From Paramacrobiotus metropolitanus (taxonomy: Eukaryota; Tardigrada; Eutardigrada; Parachela; Macrobiotidae): a stretch of 64,000 nt of DNA. Location: the NCBI RefSeq assembly GCF_019649055.1, contig NW_026570222.1, positions 1,798,001 to 1,862,000 on the forward strand, written 5' to 3'. Every line of letters begins with the position of its first letter. Within the stretch, counting starts at the first letter, position 1. The notes beneath the pieces were generated by a model. That model did no database searches. It was not told the origin of the DNA and was given only the letters and a program-made list of their open reading frames with translations. Both the position numbers and the translations under genes were made by a program. Below, in pieces: positions 1 through 12,200 of this stretch.

Positions 1-79
1 ACTCAGCAGCATTTATACACACGCTGCGGCGAACGAAAAACTCATAAAAAATATTAACAGCCAAAAATCATAAGGGAAT

Positions 80-2419
80 TTAGCCAGAATAGTCCTGGTA
101 CTCAAAGAGATCTCGATCATAAATATCAGCCTTCACAATGCGTCCAGCAAAATATCGCCCATTAAGTCCGGCCTTTGCTTTGTCAGCACCTTAAGAAAAA
201 AAACACCATTCGTAAGTGATTAAGAATTTTTACCATCAGCAACCATGCTATGGCAATGGAACTCACCATGTGGTCCCTCGAATTCCACAAAAATCTTCAC
301 ATTAGTTGGCGCATCTGGGCTTTCATTTTCTCGCTCCTGATAAATAACAACATGTTTGACTGCGCCATACTGCGAGCATTCCTCCTCGATCTCCGCTTTC
401 AAAGCACCATCCACTTCGTCGGGAGTTACCATGTTCCGCAATACGATCACACTCGTCTGAAAAATAAACCGAAACCTACAGTAGGAGAATGGATTTACAG
501 AGATTAAGAAACCAGTGCACTCACATCCTTCGGTCGCACAAGCTTTTGCATGATAAGATGGCGTGCACTGCTGCCTTTAATCACCATATTTTCCTGATGG
601 TGCAAAGTCTGAGGTATGTCATCTTCATTGGAAGCAGTTTCCTTTTTAGTTTCCGCTTGCTGTTTATCACCATTAATTCCATTCTCCTCTTTTCGAGCTC
701 CAAGTTTCTGTGGAATCACTACACCAATCGGTGGTGGAACAGCTGCTGTGAATCCCGGCGGCGCAATCACGACACTTGGAGGAGGCGGAGGCGATGGACG
801 TCGTACACTGGACGAAGATGGGGACTAAAAAAGATAAAAAGGAATTTCCAAACGATCAAAAACGGGTTTTTCGTTTTGGATACAACGACAAATTACATAC
901 TGCGACAGCCTCCAATGCTTGGAGTTTAGCCGTAACAGCGGCAGCAGCCACGGCGGACGCGGCGGGGAGTCCACCCGGAACCAGCACCATGGACTGGATA
1001 GTTGTATTCGGTGGCATAATACACTGCAACAAAGTAAAAAAACATTCCCAACGCCAAATAGGAAAGTATCAGTGCTTATTTTCTCACCTTGCCCACTCTC
1101 ATGTGCATGCCACCTAAATCAAACATATTCATTGAAGCGATGGCGTCTTGCGCGCTCTGCGTGTTTTCGTATTCTATGTATCCATACCCTCTGCCATGTA
1201 ATGTCGGGTTATCGAAATGTTCATGGAATGAAAAGTAAAGACAGGACTTACTTATGCCGACTAGTTGGCGATATTCTGGCCAATGTCACGCTAACTATTT
1301 TCCCAAAGGCTTCGAACACACTGTAAAGAGCAAATAAAATTATTGGACAACAAACATTGATATAAGACAATTTTAATTACAAGCTGTATGATTTAAAAGC
1401 TAATTATTTATGGACGTACCTTTTGAGATCGTCTTCGGCTATATCCGCGTGGATACTTGCTAAATAAATTCGATTACCCAGCGCCGCTTCCGCGAGAATT
1501 TCTTCCACAAGCGGTTGGGCTTGAGGCATATTGCTCGGTCGCCCAACCTGGTTATAAAACGAGGTACAATGTAAAAATTTACTCATAAAAATTATCTTAA
1601 CCATTACAAACACAGCAACTTGCAAACTAGGAATGACGCTTATTAAATCAAAATTCAAATCCCGCAGTTAAAACTCGCTTTTATGAATTTATTGTAAAAG
1701 CCACCCCACTTCTGACGTACACTGAAAAACAACAATACTTTAGTCAAATTAAAAATGCACCTTAATATTCCGACCTCCGATGATTGCACCTCCCATCTGC
1801 TCCAATGCAATCTGCGCTGCTTCAGGAATTTCGTATTCAACAAAAGCGAATCCTTTATGTTTATTCAGAATAGGATCGTATGACATGTTCACACTTCTAA
1901 TTGGACCAAATGGATGAAACGCGGTTTTTATGGTCTCTTCTTTCAGTTCAAAACTGATACTTCCAACATACACCCTGCAAAACCAGCGTATATTTTCGGA
2001 AAAAGATTTAAAAAGCTGGAATAGTTCACCTACCGACACATTAACATAAGCGCTTGTTGTCGCTGAAGATGCTTCTGTTGTTGTTGTTGATGGGCCAAGG
2101 TTTGTTTCATAAGCACATACTTAATACTTTGCTCCGTGGCATACTTTTTCGCCTTATTAATCTTTTCCTTTTGGTCCTCACTAAGTGCTATCAGATTCTG
2201 AGATAAGAGCAATGGGAGATCGTTCTTGGCACCAGGACCGACAAGAATTCTTCCCGTTTGCTCGGCTTGGCCGTTCTATGAAAAAGTACGCGTTAAGCTT
2301 AACTACCTCGTTCAAGATTGTTCATGCATACAGTAATATACAGGGAAGTGTTATAAAAAGCAGGGAAAAAACTCTAAATATGAAATGCCAACCTGTAATC
2401 CTGATTCCAGATCCTCCAT
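80..2419 (-). CDS. PUF60: PUF60 (poly(U)-binding splicing factor, Half pint)
   Basis: Ten exons on the minus strand: 2393-2419, 2034-2275, 1761-1974, 1420-1547, 1252-1320, 1088-1190, 901-1023, 525-824, 234-456 and 80-189. All phases join to give 512 aa. Seen: a Q-rich helical N-terminus with [18 protein letters not shown]1 at about 90-161 ([32 protein letters not shown]); RRM2 at about 178-255 ([21 protein letters not shown]); a Pro/Ala-rich linker ([14 protein letters not shown]); and a C-terminal UHM-type RRM at about 403-505 ([46 protein letters not shown]). This domain order is that of PUF60, which binds pyrimidine tracts, cooperates with U2AF2 in 3' splice-site recognition and binds ULM peptides of SF3B1. 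The start is the first ATG giving a 9-aa exon (MEDLESGLQ) that splices in phase. Identity is secure; the smallest exon is less so. Confidence 0.93.
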
Positions 2420-3265
2420 GGCGACGAAGGCTTCCCTTTCCAATAAAAGAACCAAAAAACCGAATTTCCCAATATTAATCAAAAAGCAGCGATATAACGA
2501 AGATTTAAGGCTCCATTTTTGACAGTGCCGTATTAGAAGAATTCCATATGTGCGAGGTTCGCACTTCCAAGGGCTAAGCCCGACGAGATTGTTTTCAAAC
2601 CACTCTCCACAGTTAAGCAATACTAACGACTTCAGTCAAGCAATTAACCTTCCCAATGCCTACAAATAAAACAGGACAAGGCCTAAAATGAGCAAAACGC
2701 ACAAACTCCTGCCATCTTTGATCTTACAATCAATTTTCTAGGACTGATCAGTGATCACTGACGCTCCAAGAAAAATCGAAAGATACGCTAGTGTACAGCA
2801 TACGGTACCGTATAGACTATAGAGTCTATAGACCGAAACCGGTACGGCGTAGAGTCGGCCGGCTTCACGGCTTCGGTTTTTGTAAGATCGGTCTTTGAGC
2901 GGTCTGGCACGAGACTGTATGACGGGACCGTGTGGGAAAAAGTTATCTTCAAAGTTTTCGTTGTTTGTTCAGATTTAGAAAACATGTAACCAATAACTAT
3001 TATTAGTAGTTATTAGTACTCAAAGTATATATGTGTACAGCTCTCAAACGTATCATTTTTAATTCAATAACTGCTTTTCGTATTGTACGGGTGCACAAAT
3101 ATTATAATTCTACTTCACAAAGCATGATGCACAATCGTACAGTACGTAAGTAAACCCGTTACCCAACCACCCCATCTCAATCAAACATTCACAGCCAAAA
3201 CGGCAGAAGAGAAGCAGAAAATTAAATTATAACACAGTTAAATAACGCCGGCTTCGGTTATCCAA
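2420..3265. other. Intergenic DNA between PUF60 and RPIA
   Basis: No credible exon was seen. Around 2800-2870 there is a run of short imperfect inverted repeats built on TATAGACT/AGTCTATA and GGTACCG/CGGTACG, possibly a worn repeat. The PUF60 promoter should lie at about 2420-2700. Confidence 0.4.
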
Positions 3266-4541
3266 TTAAGCATTAAGCTTGTGATCACCCGTCTTGTCGC
3301 GCATCACCACCGAACCATCTTCCTGCCCAAAATAAACCGAATGTGCGATTCCAACAAAAACTCCCGTCGCAATAACACCTAGAAGACAATGACGTGATGT
3401 GTATTGTTAAATTAAATACAGCTGCCCATTTTAGCCGGAGCCCATTAACCTGGAATGGCTTTGATGCCCTCGTCCACAGCCTTCCAGTCAAGACTGGAAT
3501 CAGTGGGAAAAATCCAATCCAAAATCAGATTACCGGCATCGGTGATTACCGGTCCCTACAGACAGACGGTAAACATCTATACTATCATACTACGGTAAAC
3601 ATCAAATCCTAGAATTTTACGTACGCATTTCTTTGAAGCCTGACGAAGGACGGTCTTTGCGTTATCACCTCCAAATTTCTTTAAGATGGCCGACTTGACT
3701 TCCTCCGCGTTGTGACGAAAATCACAGTCCACAACTTTTTCACTGTTGACCACGATTTCGACGGGAATTCCTTTTGACCACTTTTCTCCAAGACGCTGGG
3801 ATTTCTTGCTGAAAATTGCAACATAAAATGATGAAGTAAGTAAACCGGTACGCGATAAAAGTCTTCGTACGAATTATCAGCCAGGATAATCAGCTGCTTT
3901 GCGTGAAGCGCCACAGTCTTCTCCAACAGGAAGCATCCACCACCGCCCTTAATTAAATTCAGATGTTCATCCACTTCATCCGCTCCGTCAATGGCCAGAT
4001 CAATCTAGGAAGCGTACATGATAGTATGATGATACCGAAATAATAATCACATGAAGCGTAAAACAAAAACCATGTCTGCATTTTCGTACCGATGGAGAAT
4101 CTTTGACGCTGGCAATTTGGTCTTTCAGGCCGGCGGCCACCGCAGCTTCGTATGCTTGGAAGGATGTTGGCACAACTTTTATATTATGGCTTTTCAAGTA
4201 ATCGCCCAGTCCTTAAAAGGCAAATATTAAGAATAAAAGTAATACAAAAACGATTCAAATTAAATGAATAATGCGGCATATCATTTTCTAAGCGCACCGA
4301 TTTCCTTGTCTTTCATAGCCAGTTCAATGGTGGTACCACTGCCAAGCCCGAATATTTTAATATCCGTCTGCAGCATGGAGAAGTCAAGTTATCAACATTA
4401 CCACTGCAACTCCGGTTTTTTAACTGCATTTTTTGTCCTACAACAAAAATCTAAAAGACTTACGCGAGGACGAATGATTTTGTCCATAACATATTTGGCA
4501 ACCACACGTTTTGTGGCATTGGCTGCTTCGCTTAAAGACAT
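3266..4541 (-). CDS. RPIA: Ribose-5-phosphate isomerase A
   Basis: Seven exons (4464-4541, 4298-4367, 4090-4211, 3852-4004, 3625-3804, 3450-3555, 3266-3378) join in phase to 273 aa. The enzyme interconverts ribose-5-phosphate and ribulose-5-phosphate in the cytosolic non-oxidative pentose phosphate pathway. Seen: GLGSGTT near residue 33 (phosphate loop), VVPTSFQA, the active-site block [21 protein letters not shown] with its acidic residues and catalytic-region Lys/Gly, the [11 protein letters not shown] segment, and the C-terminal GNLILDW and [14 protein letters not shown]. All are family signatures of RpiA. The splice acceptor before KSQRLGEKW (3804) was chosen because it keeps phase; another AG four bases upstream does not. 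It faces ZUP1 head to head, with 455 bp between start codons. Confidence 0.95.
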
Positions 4542-4996
4542 TTTCTTGTTGAAGACGGTCTCAGAGCTCAAAATATCTCTCGCTTATTATAACTTAATGA
4601 CTGGGTCTCGAAAAGATGCAAAAGAAACTATCAAAAAGTAACAATAAAGGAGGAAATCAACCGTAGGCTAAACGTAAACGCGAATCCAGGAAATATACGG
4701 TACCGTCTGGGTACGGTGGCTCTGGTAGGCTCAACAGCTGATAGAAATTCGCGATGACGTCACGGAAACAACATCACGAATACGCTCAACACAGTGAAAG
4801 CCGGAGTTTTGCTTGATTGTGTTCTGTATGTACAGTACTTTTTTTACTACAGTAATCGTAAATTTTTTATCGTTAGTAATGAAAATTTGGATACTACTCT
4901 CTTTTCTTACGACCATTTCTTATTTCTATCTCGTGATGATTGTAACTTTTCTACTCTAGCGTTTCGGAGTTATTCAACTCATTTAGCCACAACGAC
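4542..4996. promoter_or_regulatory. Divergent RPIA/ZUP1 intergenic region, presumed shared promoter
   Basis: 455 bp separates the two start codons, which point away from each other, so both promoters must lie here. No TATA box or named factor site can be argued. The call rests on geometry only. Confidence 0.45.
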
Positions 4997-6395
4997 ATGG
5001 AAAACCAGCATTTAGAATGCCCAGTTTGTTTTCGGGACAATTTCAACAGCAGCGATGCACTAAGTAACCATGTACAAACCCATTTCTCTGACAACGAAAC
5101 GCTTGCTGCATCCAGCTCCGCGAGGGAAAGGAACCCAGGAAACCAAGACAGAGGTTTGTTTACCATTTCGGACTGTGGCTACACCATGCCTGTTTTCCGG
5201 AATTTGATGTCATTCATATCAGTGTCGTGTCTTTTCAGCACCTACCATCGAAGAACAGCTCCGAGAACGTCGAAATCGTATCTCGGCGTTACGTCAGCCA
5301 GCGGCTCAAAGTACAAGCGTCAAACAAAAATCACAAAATTCAGACCAAGTTCTTCTCGACATCGATGAGTTTCGTATGGAGAACGATCGACAAATAGCAT
5401 TGCGTTTAGCTCGGGAAGAAGAGGATTTGGCATTTGCTAAGTCGCTGCAAGAGCAAGACAGCGTTATCATTATTTCCGACGAGGAAGATGCGACTACCAG
5501 TGTCAATCATCACGAAGACAATTTCGCAGCGAGCACGTCCGCAGACTCCTTCGCTTCCAATTCCGCAATGCAGATGGATGTCTTCCAGGGTAAAAACGCC
5601 GACAGTGGATACACATGTACCTGGGGACTGATTTCCCGCATCTCCCAGATTCTGCGTGAAGATGATCGCACTGAAACATTTCTGCTAGCTGATGAATTTG
5701 CACATTTTGCCAGTGATCCAGAAGATTACGGATGGAGTTGTGGATACCGTAACGCACAGATGCTGATCTCGGCCATGCTGTCCATTCCGCGTTGCAAGGA
5801 ACAATGGCGCGCCCGACTGGGCAGCTGCTTTGTGCCGTCGATTCTGTACCTGCAGCAGTTAATGCAGCAGGCATGGAATGCCGGTTGGGATCCGCAAGGC
5901 AACACGGAGCATCGCGGTGAAATTATTGGATCGAAAAACTGGCTCGGCCCGATTGATCTCTACAGTATGCTGATGAATTTGGGCATTGAGTGCCAGATTA
6001 CGTTTTTTGTCCACGCAACGAGCAGGGAGGGCCCGCATCCGGAATTGTTCCGCTGGTGTCAGGAGCATTTTGCTAACCGGTCAAATCGCAATGTCTTGCC
6101 GATTTATCTGCAGCACGCGGGCCACAGCCGGACGATTGCTGGTATCGAAGTGATGAAAAATGGTGGCCAGAACTTCATTATCTTTGATCCCAGTACGAAA
6201 AAGGAAAAAGCCCGCAATACTACAATAGGCAAAGGGAAGTGGTTAGGATATCATTTCCGACGATCGTTGAGCACTGTGAATAAAGCGCGTTACGAAGTTT
6301 TGCACCTTACGGGAAACATCCTCACCCCGGCGGAAATTGAACGTTGTAAACAAAGTTCCCGGTCTGGAGTTCGTGGTGTTAGGAAGGTGTCTTGA
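4997..6395 (+). CDS. ZUP1: ZUP1/ZUFSP-like K63-specific deubiquitinase (peptidase family C78)
   Basis: Two exons, 4997-5153 and 5239-6395, phase 1, 437 aa. The N-terminus has a C2H2-type finger (ECPVCF...HVQTHF, about residues 8-31). A charged helix follows (QIALRLAREEEDLAFAKSLQ, about 136-155) that looks like a ubiquitin-binding MIU/UIM helix. The rest is the C78 papain-like domain: catalytic Cys in EDYGWSCGYRNAQML, His in YLQHAGHSRTIAGIE and Asp in FIIFDPST, with TWGLISRISQIL at the domain start. Family knowledge: ZUFSP cleaves long K63 ubiquitin chains and acts in genome stability. Human ZUFSP is 578 aa with four fingers; here only one clear finger is visible, so the N-terminus is reduced. 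The ATG chosen directly precedes the finger. UFSP-type peptidases share the C78 fold, but the finger plus MIU favours ZUP1. Confidence 0.92.
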
Positions 6396-7110
6396 GAGAA
6401 AGCACTAACCTTTATTCTGTTATTCTGTTATTATTCTATTTTTTACAAAGGTGATTTTTCGTATTGACTGTTTAAACAGGCTGTGATCGAGTTCTCGCCG
6501 ATAAGATTTGTGCGATCGTTCTCGCAATGGGTGTCTTCGTCAATTGTGATAACGATTTATTAAAGAGCTAAAGCATTGCACCGTTAACATGCAAGTTTTG
6601 AACAAACTGGGATGTTTATGTTAATACGTAGTATGTAACATTATGCGAAATGCTGACGGGTACATCCGTGCATTAGTAATGAATAATTAAAACGCGTTCC
6701 GACGTTTGCACTTCTTCAATGATCAGTTTATCTTCGCGCTTTCGATGCGTAAACAACACGTTCACAATAATTTCATCCAAAAATAGTCATAGACTCGAAT
6801 TCACCAAAATAAAATTCATAACACACCGTGACACCGATGCACTACAGTAGTTAATTTTCGCACGATTATGTACAGGTCAGCAGTAGTCCACACGCAAACA
6901 AAAGCCAATTATGCGCCATACGCAAATCGATAAATACCGGATACTCACGACTGTAATAGAGACATTTTCCAAAGGTTAGTCAGGCGAAACTAAAAGAAAT
7001 CTATCAAATAAACCTCTTTCGACTACTAATATAGTCACTGGTGCTGCTTATCCAACAAAATATCCCGCCGCATACCATCCGTGATTCTTCCTAGAAGCAC
7101 TGTGTGTCAT
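6396..7110. other. Tail-to-tail gap between ZUP1 and GID4
   Basis: AT-rich, presumably both 3' UTRs. An AATAAA on the minus strand and AATTAAA-like signals occur, but the exact polyadenylation sites cannot be fixed. No gene is seen. Confidence 0.4.
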
Positions 7111-8351
7111 TCATCGGAACTGATAAACTTCGTAGTTACAAGCCGAAATATGCTTGAGGCTTAACGATTGATAAAGCTCGGAGGAACGATGATAGTACAG
7201 TCCCTCGATTGTGCCTAGGCTTTTTTGCAGGCAGATATAATAAAAACCAGCGAAGCTGGCTCCATTAATGTCTCGGATGTTGTGGTCAGGTATGAGGAAG
7301 TGTTCTTTCCAACGCATGTACACGAAATCGTTCTCTTTCAACACATCGTAGCTGAAGGTATCACTGTTGAAGGTTTTGTTGAACGGCTGGAAAGAACTGA
7401 ATTTCATCTGAAAAAAAAGATTATAGTGACTAGGGGACTAGAATACAATACTCTCCCAACCAGATGAAACTGCGAGAACCGCACTACATGTATAACATTC
7501 CATAACTACTGATTATTGCACTAATTCAGCGTAAAACACTGCAAAATTTTGTCATTGAAAACTCCATCACTGAATTCCGCGTCCGACAGTCTGCACGACT
7601 GCACGATATGATAAATATTTCAATATGCCGTTTGTCTACAATAACAAACCTTTAGGTTTTCAGATTTAAAAACAAATTAAGGCAAATTCCGACTCCTTAG
7701 TGCCTCTTCTAAAAAACCTCGTCTCTTCAATGCTTTAAAACTTTTAAAAACATTTTATCGTTAATGCATACAATAGCAGCAATACACTGTGATTAAACAC
7801 CATTTCAAATCTAACTGATTAGCACAAATACGACAATCGATGCAACGGATTCTATATCGGCCACACTGTACAGCCCTCAAACAGTACAGTTAACACTAAC
7901 GACGACTTACCCAGTGCTTTCTGTCCATCTCCTCGTCCGCATCCCATTTTCTTGTAAGAAACGGATAGCGTTCACTGATAATTTCTCCATCAAAATACGT
8001 AGTCAGGACAGGATATTCGTCCGTCAGTCCCTTAATCTTCAGAAATCCACACAAGAACGAGCTGGCTAGATCGACATTGTGCAGAACAACTTCGACATCA
8101 TAGCAATTTCCTCGGGACTTTTGGAATCCCTGAAATCGCGATCCGCTGTACAAAATGCTGTTCGGAAGACCAGGAAGCTTTTTCCTGCAGGCAGGCACGG
8201 CAGGGAGCTTTTGAGCAATGCCAGGAACGTAATGAAGATCGGAGAAGAGAGATAGGCCAATAAACTGTATCACAGGTTCCTCCTTGGGTTGTTCCTTAGG
8301 CCGTTCCTTGGGCAGCTCCTGGACTTGCTCCTTGGGCTCTTCTTCCTCCAT
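7111..8351 (-). CDS. GID4: GID4 (Pro/N-degron receptor of the CTLH/GID E3 ligase)
   Basis: Two exons, 7911-8351 and 7111-7407, phase 0, 245 aa. Seen: [69 protein letters not shown] at the exon junction, [31 protein letters not shown] and [14 protein letters not shown]. This series of beta-strand motifs is the conserved VID24/GID4 barrel. The N-terminus (about residues 1-26) is a low-complexity repeat of KE/PKE units and is likely disordered. Family role: it binds proteins with N-terminal proline and delivers them to the CTLH E3 for ubiquitination. It is shorter than human GID4 (300 aa) because of the short N-terminus. The start ATG is the only one before the KE-rich segment. Confidence 0.95.
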
Positions 8352-9272
8352 ATTGATTCATACGCTAATTTTTATAAACGCCTTTTCACTGGCCAGTGGT
8401 TATCAAACTGAACGAATTCGAAACTTGTTTGACTTACGCTTTGCTCACTTCGCTGGCAAGTGTCTCGAAGTCAGATGGTGTTATTAAAGTGGTCCGGTGG
8501 AAACTGCGATTATATGGCTTTTCTCTTGCAGGATCGAACAAATACACAAAACAGGATCATATAAAATGTTAGTAGACTGGATGCAGATCTGCCTTTACGC
8601 CATTAAAACTAATCCAGATCACTGATTTAACGTTTTGTCACAATCGTCAGAACCGTCAGATTCTCTGTGTGGTTTTGTTCAGTTGTAAATGTTGTAAATA
8701 ACAAATTTGTGGTTTCCATAATAAGCATCCAAACTTCCGCTTGTGCAGTTGATTATGGAATCGTGACGTGAGTTCCATCGCGGATGCACGTTCCACAAGT
8801 AGGAAATGCACAGGGCACGTCACAAACGCACATAGCCTTGAGACTCAGCTATCGAGTTACCAGGGCGGGAGACCTGCGACTGTGACCCAGTCCCGTGTGA
8901 CCCAAGTGTAAGTAAATAACGACATTAATTTTTGTTTGGTTGACGATCAACATTCGCCAAAAATTTCTTGTTTTTTGCAACAGACAACAAGGATGCCTGT
9001 TGCAATTACTAAATCAATCAAATCATTCTTAGTACCTTATCTTATCTGCGTGACTATGCTGATCATTAAGTACTTGTAACAAAATTACGTAGTTTACCCA
9101 CTATTTTGAACTGTTTCCAAACAACGGCAGTACGAGTACAGCAACTTTTCAATAAAAAAAATAGTTTTATATTACCTGCACAAAGCAGTTTATGCAGTTC
9201 TTATTTACTACGTTTTATGTTTAGTTTTGTGGCCTGGAGTGTTTGTTGTGCGGTAGTTTCTAAATTAACACG
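8352..9272. promoter_or_regulatory. Divergent region between GID4 and the coiled-coil gene
   Basis: About 0.9 kb with no coding signal; it must carry the GID4 promoter and probably that of the plus-strand gene. No specific factor site is claimed. Confidence 0.4.
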
Positions 9273-12200
9273 ATGTTAACGTTCGTTCCACGGCCAAAGT
9301 TCACCAAACTCAACCCAGGATGTCCCGATAAATCCAGCTTTTTACCGTCTCTCAAGCGCGATGTGTTCCGAAACCACATTCAAACTGTGATTACAGTTTT
9401 ACACAATCTAGGTGCGCAGATCATGAACCCAAGCAATCATATTTTGGGCTCGTATAATTCTCCTACTGCTAAATAACGGATATACAGAACTATGGAACAG
9501 CGAGTAAGAATTTGCAAAAATAAAAATCAAATCCTAAATTTTATGGTCTGTTCGTTTACAAAAACGAAACTATAAATTGCTTGTTGCTAATTGTTTCCGT
9601 AGAAAACTTTGGTTTGAATAAATTATTCGTTTGCCCCCTTTGTTAAAAGGAATCAGTGCTGTAACGTTTTTCGTAGCTAGCTATGGGGAAGCGGACAAGA
9701 AACGGTTCACTGTCCCATCATCGCAAGCGATATTTACCGATGACGCAAATAAAAATCTTGGCATATGTATGCCAGGATTCTCAGGCATACCCCCGATTGA
9801 GCCGACGGATGTCGAAAAGGTCATCGCCGTGGTCAGCGATATGGTATGCTAGATTATGTAGTCAGATTTAAATCACCTTTTCAACTGATTACCTGAGTTA
9901 AAGCTGAGGGTTGAAAAAACCTGAGAGTTGATGTCATACACAAATAACACAATATTCTTTGACAAATGTGCACTTTGCACAGTACGCGCAGCAAGTACCA
10001 GCAGCACAACACATCTTCGATGTATAACTTTATACGAGTATCGTCCCTATAACATATACCCTACCTAGTATAAATAATGTGGCCATTGGCTGATGACCCG
10101 CAGTACGTGACTGCATTTTGGAAATTTAACAGGAAACGGAGTATCTTCGTCTGATACATCAGTTCGAATTAATCCATTTTCGTCGAATTAAATATTATGA
10201 ACAACACCCCAGAATGGTGTTTTTATTCCGGCGAAATTTTGCCAGTAAGCGTTCCCGTCATTAATGGCTTTGACTTTCAAATTTGCGAAACTCGTCAACC
10301 GTGGATGATGCGACCGTACGACCGTTGAAACTTGTTGTACAGGAAAAGTTACCAAATGCCGAGCGGAAGGATTACGAAAGCTAAAAGGAGTATTTAATCA
10401 AACCAAAGAGATCCATCAGCGCTTATTTGAGCGGAAACGACACTTGACGAAGCTGCGCACAGATAACTGCAGAATTCAGTGTGGTTATTCTACATATGCA
10501 TGACTTGAAACAGTTGCGAAATTTTTAAATTGCATATTTCGCTACATGACTTTTGCAGAGGACTGGTCGAATCTGTGGCGAAAGAAACGGCGGCCATTAC
10601 GAACCAAGTGCTTATGTATTACAATCGTCGTTCAGAAAACAAGAACGCCATAACGAATGCAATTGAAAGTGTAAGTACTAGCAACCTCAATTATTTATAC
10701 AACTATCAACAGCTAAGTTTTAGTACTTATCCAGCCACCAAACCAGAAAACTGCCGATTAATTGGATTTTTTTGCTCGTGTCTCCTGTCAGGTTAGAGCC
10801 ACAGAAGAGCGAATAATCAACATCGAAATAAATAATGCTCTGGAAATTGAAGACTGGGACGAAGAAAACTACGGTTTGCAATGGAAAGGTTACGAAAAAG
10901 ATATTTCACACGCTGAAGAACGGAATAATTCATTAATGCATGCCGAAGTATAGGTCACTTCATAAGATACGACCAAGATTTTACCGGCACATCATTTACC
11001 GTTCACCCATCATTACGAAACTGAAATGTATTATGACATTGCCGCCGTACATATACAATCTTTTCTTCATGTAGCTGGAATTTAACGGTAATCAGCTAGT
11101 TAATATTTACTTTGGACATTTAGGACAGCATTGATAAATTAACTTCAAATTTTTTTCTTCCAGCTTGTTTTCTTATATTTTTCAGGCCATCAACAACTAT
11201 CAAGCGGAAGAACAAATTTACAGTGGTCAAATCACAGAAACATTTCAGGAAATCGAGACGCTGCGCAGCCAATACGAGCAGAGCCTCAGCACACTGCGAG
11301 CACACCGGGAGGTTAACGACGCCACCGAAAAGACACTGAACAACGTCGGAGCCGACCACGACGAACTGACCTTTACCAAAACTGACATCGAACATTGGTC
11401 AGCGCAAATGTACCATCCGCACGTAGAAATTCCCGTCGTCAACGCGGGCTCCATTCCGCAGACGACGGCAGACTGGGAACTGGAGCAGGAGGAAATGGCG
11501 GAATTTGCGCGGGAAGGGGAAAACAAAATCATCACCGATATTCCGCAGTTGTTTCAGGCCGCGGCGGGTGTTACCGGGCAAACCGGCGAGAATGGGCAAA
11601 TTGTGGGTGGGCTGACTGCAGAATGGGATGAACTGATCGATTCTTTGCAGGCCGACGCGGACCTGGAGAACAAAATGAAAATGGTAAGTAACAAGTCCGG
11701 AAGTATCAAAGGCTCGCCATTCAAATTTTGAATGTTCGGTCTAATGAATGCATGAACAGTTCACTGTATTTCTTGCTGGTGCTTACCAGTTTTATTGATT
11801 AATACGCGTGCTCCTGTTGCGAAGATTGTGGAAGAAGAAGAACGCTTGCACAAGGAAATGCAAAAGAAAAAGCGTAGTTCAGCGGCGAAATCTAAAAAAG
11901 TGGAACGCTTCAAGAAATTGGCCGGTCAGCTGCAGGACGAAACTCGCTCCATCCAGCAAAATTGTGATGCTGTACATAACAAAATCAGTGACTGTGTGGA
12001 TGACCAGCAGACTGTAATCGAAGAAACGACAACCCAGATAGATCAAATGATGGTAAACTTTTATTACCTAAATTCTGGTGAAATATTTTTCTATATACTA
12101 CTGTGTAAAAATACACGACAAAAAACTTACATAGCCGTTTACTAGCCAATCAAAACGAAACATTTATACGATAATATAACGATGTACATTCAGTGTAGTG

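Noticed and set aside
8840-8910. Possible tRNA-like stretch (GGCGGGAGACCTGCGA...)
   Set aside because: No cloverleaf with a consistent T-loop and acceptor stem could be folded by hand.
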